Assembly (NCBI GenBank): GCA_030694835.1
Contig: JAUYUF010000237.1
Coordinates: 1-6,144, forward strand
Length of the DNA stretch: 6,144 nucleotides
Reading direction: 5' to 3'
From: Flavobacteriaceae bacterium
GTDB lineage: Bacteria; Bacteroidota; Bacteroidia; Flavobacteriales; Flavobacteriaceae
Each line of letters begins with the position of its first letter. Within the stretch, counting starts at the first letter, position 1. Both the position numbers and the translations under genes were made by a program. The notes beneath the pieces are model-generated. The model did not search any database and had not been told where the DNA came from. It worked only from the letters and a program-made list of their open reading frames with translations. Of this stretch, positions 1 through 5,325 are shown one piece after another.

Positions 1-650
1 ACATAAATATATTTAACAATTTTTCATATTCCGAAGAAATTGACCTTGATTGGCTTAGAAAGTTAGTTTATATATTTGGGATTATATGGTCTGCTTTAAT
101 GATTATAGCTATTATTCATCATGTATTTAAACTCTATTCAATGGTATTTTGTACCGATGGTTTATTTCTTTCTTTATCGATTTTTATTCTATTAATTGGA
201 TATTTTGGCTTAAGGCAAAAAGAAATATTCAATAACTTACATATTGAAACTAGTGATTTCATAAAGGACATTCCAATTAAATACGTGGGTTTAACATTGA
301 AAGAAGCTGATATAGATTATTATATCAAAAAACTTAAACACCATATGATTAATGAAAAACCATATCTAATTTCAAACTTAACTCTTCCTCAGCTTGCAGC
401 AAATTTAGAAATACCTTCACACCATCTTTCCAAAGTAATAAATGAAAACTTTGAAAATAATTTTTTTGATTTTATAAATCAGTACAGAATTGAGGAAGTG
501 AAAGCCAAATTGACCGATCCTAAATTTAAAAATTTTTCATTATTAGGAATAGCATTAGACAGTGGTTTTAATTCTAAATCTGCATTTAACAGAGTTTTTA
601 AAAAAATGACAGGATTAACTCCCAGTAAATATAAAGAAATGACTTTATAA
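1..650 (+). CDS. AraC-family transcriptional regulator with N-terminal membrane region (5' partial)
   Basis: The reading frame is open from base 3 to the TAA at 648-650, so the gene starts before the window; an ATG at 99 is internal and would cut through a membrane helix. The visible 215 residues begin with a polar stretch containing DLDWLRKL, then two hydrophobic segments (about 22-42 and 53-70), a linker of about 50 residues, and a C-terminal AraC-type double helix-turn-helix from about 125 to the end. Seen in that domain are LTLPQLAANLEI (first HTH), a central FINQYRIEEVK helix, and the typical closing part SGFNSKSAFNRVFKKMTGLTPSKYK. Bacteroidota have many AraC regulators with a multi-helix N-terminal sensor domain, and this fits that architecture: a membrane-bound sensor whose cytoplasmic tail binds DNA. 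The ligand and targets are unknown. The DUF6448 gene starts 167 bases downstream on the same strand and is a possible target, but only by proximity. Confidence 0.9.
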   Translation, partial: INIFNNFSYSEEIDLDWLRKLVYIFGIIWSALMIIAIIHHVFKLYSMVFCTDGLFLSLSIFILLIGYFGLRQKEIFNNLHIETSDFIKDIPIKYVGLTLKEADIDYYIKKLKHHMINEKPYLISNLTLPQLAANLEIPSHHLSKVINENFENNFFDFINQYRIEEVKAKLTDPKFKNFSLLGIALDSGFNSKSAFNRVFKKMTGLTPSKYKEMTL

Positions 651-730
651 GCAAACTTCCATTTCCAAACCAATTTTAACAGCTAAGTGCTGCCTTATAA
701 TTATGTTTTTTTCATTACTCGAAAAGAGTG

Positions 731-746
731 CTATTTTATAAAATAG
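731..746. promoter_or_regulatory. Perfect 16-bp palindrome, candidate operator
   Basis: CTATTTTATAAAATAG reads the same on both strands. It lies 25 bases upstream of a TAnnTTTG element and about 70 bases before the DUF6448 start codon, where a dimeric regulator could act. AT-rich DNA produces such palindromes by chance fairly often, so the operator role is inference. It is not followed by a T-tract and has no loop, so a terminator reading is less likely. Confidence 0.35.
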
Positions 747-770
747 GTCGCGCAAATAATATTTCCATCA

Positions 771-778
771 TACTTTTG
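771..778 (+). promoter_or_regulatory. Candidate Bacteroidota -7 promoter element for the DUF6448 gene
   Basis: TACTTTTG matches the Bacteroidota -7 consensus TAnnTTTG. Transcription would start near 784, giving a leader of about 34 bases before the ATG at 818. I see no TTG at the usual distance upstream for a -33 element, so this rests on one element and on position. If real, it also argues against the longer reading frame starting at 728, whose start would lie upstream of the transcript. Confidence 0.35.
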
Positions 779-817
779 TTTCAATATCATTTTTTAACAA
801 TAATTAATTACTTAACT

Positions 818-1441
818 ATGGAAACAAAAATAAATTTGCAAAAACTTCAAACTAAAAAAATTATTCCAAAAAAAACCTTTACGCTTGTCTTATTAATGAT
901 CTTATTTTCATTCCCAGCTTCAGCGCATTGTGATTCGTATGATGGTCCTGTAGTGATGGATGCAATTAAAGCGCTAAAATCAAACAATGTTAATTTGACA
1001 TTAAAATGGGTTGATAAGAGTCAGGAGCAAGAAATCATATCCTTATTCAACAAAACTTATAGTTTAAGAAATGGGGATAAAGAAGTCTATGCAATTGTAG
1101 AAAAGCATTTTCTCGAAACGCTTGTCCGTTTACACAGAGAAATGGAAGGAGCACCATACACTGGACTTAAACCTGCTGGAAACACCAAAAAGATAATACA
1201 GTTAAGCGATCAGGCAATTGAAAGTGAAAATATTAATGATTTAATCCATAAGTTGAATAACCATACCGAAAAGGTACTTCGAGAAAAATACGAAAAAGTG
1301 GCTGTACTTCACAAATTAAAAAATGTATCTACCGAAAATGGAAGAGCATATGTAAAAGCATATGTAGATTACACTCATACTCTTGAAGCAATACATGATA
1401 TTTTGGAATCTGACAACAAACATTCTGAACATAAACATTGA
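818..1441 (+). CDS. DUF6448-type secreted protein with His-Cys-Asp mature N-terminus
   Basis: A 207-residue protein of unknown function, resembling the DUF6448 family as I recall it (HCDxxDGPVV near the N-terminus, and ETLVRLHR followed by GAPYTGLKPAG mid-protein). The frame extends upstream to an ATG at 728, but the ATG at 818 is preferred because it gives a normal signal peptide: a Lys-rich start, a hydrophobic core at about 20-33, and ASA at 34-36 before a likely cleavage. The mature protein would begin H37-C38-D39. C38 is the only cysteine. Other histidines include H97, H106, H165, H187, H193 and an HSEHKH tail. The mature part looks mostly helical, probably a helical bundle. It should act in the periplasm, or at the outer face if exported further. 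A b-type membrane cytochrome gene follows after 172 bases. Metal or haem binding is suggested by the N-terminal His-Cys and the histidines, but is not shown. Confidence 0.8.
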   Translation: METKINLQKLQTKKIIPKKTFTLVLLMILFSFPASAHCDSYDGPVVMDAIKALKSNNVNLTLKWVDKSQEQEIISLFNKTYSLRNGDKEVYAIVEKHFLETLVRLHREMEGAPYTGLKPAGNTKKIIQLSDQAIESENINDLIHKLNNHTEKVLREKYEKVAVLHKLKNVSTENGRAYVKAYVDYTHTLEAIHDILESDNKHSEHKH

Positions 1442-1613
1442 ATTTATTGTTTTACTTTATAAAATCTTTATTTATTGAGTTTAGATAAAATTATTTAACT
1501 TTATTTACCTATAAATACTTTAAACTTTAAATATTTAAAAAAAGAGTTTCAATAGGTGAAATGTCATACAATTTTAATAAAAAATGTAAATTATTAACTT
1601 AAATCAAATAATT

Positions 1614-2315
1614 ATGAAAACTTATATTTGGTCTATTCCTACAAGAATATTCCACTGGTTATTAGCCATTGGATTTACCATTGCTTATATCTTAAGCGAT
1701 TTTGAAAATTTTAGAAATCTACATTTTGCTTTTGGGGGGTTTGTAGGAATATTGATTATTTTCAGACTTTTATTTGGTTTATTTGGACCAAAGTATTCAA
1801 ATTTTAGCGACTTTCCTTTAGGATTAAAAAATCAAAAAGAATTTATAAAAACATATTTTTCAAAATCACCTAAACTATATCCAGGTCATAATCCATTAGC
1901 ATCTGTAATTATATTGTGCATACTCTTTATTGGGATTATTTGTAGCATTTCCGGTTATATGTTGTATGCAACTGAAAACAATGTATTAAATATCGGGATT
2001 AACGAAGAATTTTTGGAAGAATCACATGAAATAACAGCAAATCTATTTTTGGTATTGGTAGGTATTCATTTATTTGGAATGATGGCCGATAAATTTTTCC
2101 ACAGTAAAACAGGCACGTTAAATTCTATTTTTACAGGATATAAAAATATTGAATCAAAAAATACACAACTGAACAGTTTTCATAAAATATTCTCATTGCT
2201 ATGGTTTACAATACCATTTATTATTTTCTATTTGGCTTATGGACTACAAATTAATACAAAAGAAAATGAAAATGAAAATAGTAACAAAGAATACTACGAA
2301 CATAATGATGATTAA
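1614..2315 (+). CDS. Cytochrome b561/hydrogenase-type b subunit (cytochrome b/b6 domain membrane protein)
   Basis: A 233-residue integral membrane protein of the family containing Ni,Fe-hydrogenase b subunits and bacterial cytochrome b561. It starts with the typical W-S-I-P-T-R-I-F-H-W block. Five hydrophobic segments are visible at about 12-28, 38-57, 96-118, 140-160 and 190-210. Candidate haem ligands are H14 in helix 1, H37 at the start of helix 2, and H138 and H152 around helix 4; H92 lies in the PGHNPLA motif that precedes helix 3 in this family. Two b haems in the membrane are therefore expected, passing electrons between quinone and a partner on the outer side. The acidic, Asn-rich tail (KENENENSNKEYYEHNDD) is probably a loose extension. 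No hydrogenase or other large redox subunit is in view; the only candidate partner here is the DUF6448 protein upstream. The true donor and acceptor are unknown. Confidence 0.88.
   Translation: MKTYIWSIPTRIFHWLLAIGFTIAYILSDFENFRNLHFAFGGFVGILIIFRLLFGLFGPKYSNFSDFPLGLKNQKEFIKTYFSKSPKLYPGHNPLASVIILCILFIGIICSISGYMLYATENNVLNIGINEEFLEESHEITANLFLVLVGIHLFGMMADKFFHSKTGTLNSIFTGYKNIESKNTQLNSFHKIFSLLWFTIPFIIFYLAYGLQINTKENENENSNKEYYEHNDD
2262..2279 (+). repeat. Three tandem GAAAAT hexamers inside the cytochrome b gene
   Basis: Three exact GAAAAT units encode Glu-Asn three times in the hydrophilic C-terminal tail. Gain or loss of a unit would keep the frame, so the tail length may vary between strains. It is too short to be a strong phase-variation candidate. 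Confidence 0.6.
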
Positions 2316-2356
2316 CTAAGCTACTTCACGGGTATTTCTGCATATACTTTTTTAAT

Positions 2357-2388
2357 AAACCTTGTTTAAGTTACGTTAAGCAAGGTTT
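2357..2388 (+). terminator. Hairpin, probable transcription terminator after the cytochrome b gene
   Basis: The left arm AAACCTTGTTTAA (2357-2369) pairs with the right arm TTAAGCAAGGTTT (2376-2388) over 13 base pairs with one G-U wobble, closed by the six-base loop GTTACG. It begins 42 bases after the cytochrome stop codon. The right arm ends in TTT but no longer U-tract follows, and the long T run lies upstream of the stem, so it is not a textbook intrinsic terminator. The near-perfect stem and its position make termination or 3'-end protection the best reading. Confidence 0.55.
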
Positions 2389-2480
2389 AGAAAGATATTT
2401 GGTCATTATACAACGTTAAAAATAACCTTATAAAATATAAAAATACCCAAAAGTTCAAAAATATCGCAGGCAGTCATAAT

Positions 2481-2488
2481 TAACTTTG
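2481..2488 (+). promoter_or_regulatory. Candidate -7 promoter element, distal to yggS
   Basis: TAACTTTG matches TAnnTTTG. A weak upstream partner, GTTC at 2453-2456, is spaced slightly too far away. Transcription would start near 2495, giving a leader of roughly 195 bases before yggS. It competes with the element at 2664-2671. Confidence 0.3.
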
Positions 2489-2663
2489 TGTAAATTTAAA
2501 AAGCAAGGAGCATAAAAAAAGTTTCATTATCAGCAAATTGTTAAAATTAGATGCAGATTGGTCGTAATAAAATGGTGATTACTTATATAATTGCCTTTAG
2601 ATTATGGAACTTTATCAGCTAGTTAAAAAACCTGTACACTATAATTTATTCAATATGAAATTG

Positions 2664-2671
2664 TAAATTTG
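2664..2671 (+). promoter_or_regulatory. Candidate -7 promoter element, proximal to yggS
   Basis: TAAATTTG matches TAnnTTTG and ends 17 bases before the yggS ATG, so the transcript would have a leader of only about 10 bases. No clear -33 TTG is visible at the expected distance. Short leaders without a Shine-Dalgarno sequence are plausible in Bacteroidota. Confidence 0.3.
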
Positions 2672-2688
2672 ACCTATGATAAATTAAA

Positions 2689-3336
2689 ATGAGCATAGCA
2701 AAAAATTTACTTCAACTTAAATATAAAATTCCATCAACGGTAACGCTTGTTGCGGTAACTAAGACAAAATCGGTAACTGAAATTATGGAAGCTTATGAGG
2801 CTGGTCAGCGCGATTTTGGCGAGAATAAAATCCAGGAAATGACTGCCAAATACCAACAACTTCCGAAAGATATTCGTTGGCATATGATTGGTCATTTGCA
2901 AAGCAATAAGGTGAAATATATGGCGGAATATGTTCACTTAATTCACGGAGTTGATAAATTTAGTACGCTGGTAGAAATTGACAAACAAGCCAAAAAACAT
3001 CACCTAATTATTGATTGTTTGTTGCAAATTCATATTGCAACTGAAGAAACTAAATTCGGATTTAGCACCCATGAAATTGAAGCTATTTTAGCAAGTGATG
3101 AACTTCAATCACTTCAAAATGTGAATGTTATCGGTTTAATGGGAATGGCAACTTTTACAGAGGATAAAGCGCAAATCCAATCCGAATTTCATTTTTTATC
3201 ACAGTTTTTTCATCAATTAAAGATAAAATATCCAAATTTCACTACACTTTCAATGGGAATGAGTAGTGATTATTCTATTGCTATTTCAGAAGGAAGTACT
3301 ATAATTAGAGTTGGAAGTGCTATATTTGGAGGTTGA
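2689..3336 (+). CDS. yggS: YggS/PLPBP-family pyridoxal phosphate homeostasis protein
   Basis: A 215-residue cytoplasmic protein of normal length for this family, a single-domain TIM-barrel PLP carrier related to the N-terminal domain of alanine racemase. It has no established enzymatic reaction and is known for keeping PLP and amino/keto acid pools balanced. Seen here are AVTKT with K25 as the PLP-binding lysine, FGENKIQE at 43-50, WHMIGHLQSNK at 64-74, SMGMSSD at 188-194, and the phosphate-binding end GSTIIRVGSAIFG at 202-214. All the expected family motifs are present, so it should be functional. The ATG at 2689 gives the usual start MSIAKNL, and the upstream region has no better in-frame start. 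It is the first gene of a close-packed run: the exonuclease gene starts 28 bases after its TGA. Confidence 0.95.
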   Translation: MSIAKNLLQLKYKIPSTVTLVAVTKTKSVTEIMEAYEAGQRDFGENKIQEMTAKYQQLPKDIRWHMIGHLQSNKVKYMAEYVHLIHGVDKFSTLVEIDKQAKKHHLIIDCLLQIHIATEETKFGFSTHEIEAILASDELQSLQNVNVIGLMGMATFTEDKAQIQSEFHFLSQFFHQLKIKYPNFTTLSMGMSSDYSIAISEGSTIIRVGSAIFGG

Positions 3337-3364
3337 TAATTTATAAAAGAATTTATTTAAATAG

Positions 3365-4444
3365 ATGTACGCCATTGTAGACATAGAAACCAGCGGTGGT
3401 AAGTTTAATGAAGAGGGAATTACTGAAATTGCTGTTTATAAATTTGATGGAGAACATGTAATTGATAAATTTATCAGCCTTGTAAATCCTGAACGTTCAA
3501 TTGATCCTTTTGTAATTCAACTTACTGGTATTACTGATCAAATGGTTAGAAATGCTCCTAAATTTTATGAAGTTGCCAAACGTATAATCGAAATAACTAA
3601 CGATTGTATTTTTGTAGCTCATAATGTTTCGTTTGATTATCGTGTCATGCAAACAGAGTTCAGAAGATTAGGCTTTGAGTATGAAAGATTAACTCTTTGC
3701 ACCGTTTCTTTAAGTAAAAAATTAATTTTAGATCAACCTTCCTATAGTCTTGGAAAATTATGTAAATCTATCGGGATTCCAATTTTAGAACGGCATCGTG
3801 CAAACGGTGATGCTATGGCAACTGTTAAGCTATTTAAAATTTTATTAGAGCGCGATTTTGATAAGGAAATTATTAAAGAAGCACTTAAAGCAGTTGATGT
3901 TAAAATATTAAAATCTAGCTATTTAAAAATTATCGATCCTTTACCAACAGATTCTGGTATATTTTATTTACATAATGAAAATGGAGACATAGTTTATATT
4001 GGTAAAAGTAAAAATATCAAAAAAAAAGTGAGTAACTTTTTTTTACAAACTAATAAAACAGGTATATATATTCAACAAAATGTGCAATCTGTTTCTTTTG
4101 AAAAAACCGGAAATGAATTAATTGCTTCCATCAAACATTATCAAGAAATTACTAATAACAAACCATTATTAAACAAACGAATTTTAAATCATTCTAAAAA
4201 AGTAACGTTTAGTAATAATGATTTTTTAATTATTGATAAAGGAAGAAATATAAGTGAAAAATCAGTTATTCTGATTGAAAATAATAATCTTACTGGTTTT
4301 GCTTATGTAGAGTTAGCTTATCAAATAAACAATATTGAGGTTCTTAAAACCCTCATTACCCCTATAGATAATACAATTCAACTTAGAAATATAGTAAAAG
4401 AACATCTTATTAAAAAAAGAGTTGAAAAAATTGTTAGATTATAA
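3365..4444 (+). CDS. DnaQ-like DEDDh exonuclease fused to a shortened GIY-YIG (UvrC/Cho-like) domain
   Basis: A 359-residue protein with two parts. Residues 1-165 form a DnaQ-type 3'-5' exonuclease with a full DEDDh set: D6 and E8 in VDIETSGG, D91 in AHNVSFDYRVM, then H144 and D149 in ERHRANGDAMAT. Residues about 194-275 resemble a GIY-YIG domain: GIFYL at 198-202, VYIGKSKNIKKKV at 210-222, and a TGNELIA...NNKPLLN block at 248-270. The rest (about 286-359, LIIDKGRNISEKSVILIENN onwards) resembles the end of the same fusion family. Such fusions are compared with UvrC/Cho nucleotide-excision repair proteins or epsilon-like exonucleases; the cellular role is not settled. Compared with flavobacterial relatives as I remember them (about 450 residues), a middle part with a UvrC-like cysteine cluster is missing, and two GIY-YIG catalytic positions look changed (K221, H258). 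The exonuclease half should be active; the GIY-YIG half may not cut. Confidence 0.88.
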   Translation: MYAIVDIETSGGKFNEEGITEIAVYKFDGEHVIDKFISLVNPERSIDPFVIQLTGITDQMVRNAPKFYEVAKRIIEITNDCIFVAHNVSFDYRVMQTEFRRLGFEYERLTLCTVSLSKKLILDQPSYSLGKLCKSIGIPILERHRANGDAMATVKLFKILLERDFDKEIIKEALKAVDVKILKSSYLKIIDPLPTDSGIFYLHNENGDIVYIGKSKNIKKKVSNFFLQTNKTGIYIQQNVQSVSFEKTGNELIASIKHYQEITNNKPLLNKRILNHSKKVTFSNNDFLIIDKGRNISEKSVILIENNNLTGFAYVELAYQINNIEVLKTLITPIDNTIQLRNIVKEHLIKKRVEKIVRL

Positions 4445-4479
4445 TTAGACCATTTTTAATACTATTTTATTGATATTAT

Positions 4480-5301
4480 ATGGAAAACTACAAACCTTTA
4501 TCATCTTGGAAAGCAAAACTTCATGAAGTAATTTACGAAGCTGACACTCCTGCAGGTAAATTATTTGATGTTATATTATTATGGGCAATATTGTTTAGTA
4601 TTGTTATGGTAATGTTAGAGAGTGTTGCTAGTTTAGATCAGAAGTACCACGCTTTTTTCAATATTTCAGAGTGGATTGTTACCATTATTTTTACTATTGA
4701 ATACATAGCACGCATTATTGCTATTAAGAGTCCTAAAAAGTATATTTTTAGTTTTTATGGAGTAATCGATTTACTCTCAACTTTACCAAAATATATATCT
4801 CTATTCTTTGCAGGAACTCATTATTTAGTAGCAATTAGAGCCTTACGCTTATTAAGAATATTTAGAGTTTTAAAACTGATGAAATTCGTTGGAGCATCCA
4901 ATCGAATTTTGGTTGCTTTACGTAATAGCAGACCTAAAATATTGGTATTCTTATTTACAGTGATGATTATTTCTATTATTTTAGGAACAATCATGTATTT
5001 AATTGAAGGACCTCAAAATGGATTTACAAGTATTCCTACAAGTATTTATTGGACGATTGTTACACTTACTACTGTTGGTTATGGGGATATTGCCCCACAA
5101 ACTCCTATCGGACAAATAATTGCCGTATTTATAATGATAATAGGATACGGAATTATTGCAGTACCTACTGGAATTGTAACTGCTGAGATGGCTATTGGTT
5201 CAAAAAGTATAGTTACAAATACCACCAACTGTTCACATTGTAGTGCTGATACTCATAAAGATAAGGCTCAATTTTGTTATAAATGTGGTCATCTATTATA
5301 A
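4480..5301 (+). CDS. Voltage-gated-type potassium channel (ion transporter) with C-terminal zinc-ribbon-like tail
   Basis: A 273-residue six-helix ion channel. Visible parts are S1 (about 28-47), S2 (60-80), S3 (92-110), and S4 with regularly spaced positive charges (R120, R123, R126, R129, K132, K135), then S5 (153-174), a pore helix, the potassium selectivity filter TVGYGD at 198-203, and S6 (212-236). These are hallmarks of a tetrameric voltage-sensing K+ channel in the inner membrane. After S6 come about 13 linker residues and a four-cysteine motif, C251-x2-C254-x11-C266-x2-C269-G, which looks like a small zinc ribbon. The usual coiled-coil or RCK domain is absent. The start at 4480 lies 35 bases after the exonuclease stop and gives a short amphipathic N-terminus (WKAKLHEVIYEADTPAGK) typical of this group. 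Physiological role (membrane potential or K+ balance) is inferred from the family. Confidence 0.93.
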   Translation: MENYKPLSSWKAKLHEVIYEADTPAGKLFDVILLWAILFSIVMVMLESVASLDQKYHAFFNISEWIVTIIFTIEYIARIIAIKSPKKYIFSFYGVIDLLSTLPKYISLFFAGTHYLVAIRALRLLRIFRVLKLMKFVGASNRILVALRNSRPKILVFLFTVMIISIILGTIMYLIEGPQNGFTSIPTSIYWTIVTLTTVGYGDIAPQTPIGQIIAVFIMIIGYGIIAVPTGIVTAEMAIGSKSIVTNTTNCSHCSADTHKDKAQFCYKCGHLL

Positions 5302-5325
5302 CCTCATGTAAATCTATTTAATAGT

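Larger units (their letters stand above)
2316..2688. other. Intergenic region between the cytochrome gene and the yggS operon
   Basis: These 373 bases hold a 13-bp hairpin near the 5' end (2357-2388) and two TAnnTTTG-like elements (2481-2488 and 2664-2671). Short open stretches exist, for example 2551-2622 (23 codons) and 2604-2666 (20 codons), but none has a recognisable product. I see no tRNA, known riboswitch or insertion sequence. The region most likely holds the terminator of the upstream unit and the promoter of the downstream operon. Confidence 0.6.

Noticed and set aside
479..673. A 64-codon open frame on the minus strand opposite the AraC gene.
   Set aside because: It is a shadow of the helix-turn-helix coding sequence, with no recognisable protein features.
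717..729. Small hairpin ACTC-GAAAA-GAGT after the AraC regulator gene as a terminator.
   Set aside because: Only four base pairs, with the T run lying before and not after the stem; it does not support a terminator call.
728..817. A 30-codon N-terminal extension of the DUF6448 protein starting at ATG 728.
   Set aside because: It would put a second hydrophobic stretch before a good signal peptide, overlaps the palindrome, and begins upstream of the likely promoter element.
1526..1539. Perfect 14-bp palindrome TTTAAATATTTAAA upstream of the cytochrome b gene.
   Set aside because: It is made only of A and T in a very AT-rich gap, where such palindromes are expected by chance; no promoter element lies near it.
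1561..1602. A 13-codon frame (MSYNFNKKCKLLT) ending 11 bases before the cytochrome b start, preceded by GGTGAA.
   Set aside because: Too short, with no recognisable leader-peptide logic; chance ATG in AT-rich DNA is the simpler explanation.
2551..2666. Two short overlapping frames (23 and 20 codons) before yggS as small proteins or gene remnants.
   Set aside because: No family resemblance, no ribosome-binding context and no continuity with other frames that would suggest a decayed gene.
2734..2937. A 67-codon open frame on the minus strand opposite yggS.
   Set aside because: It is antisense to well-conserved yggS motifs and its translation resembles no protein family.
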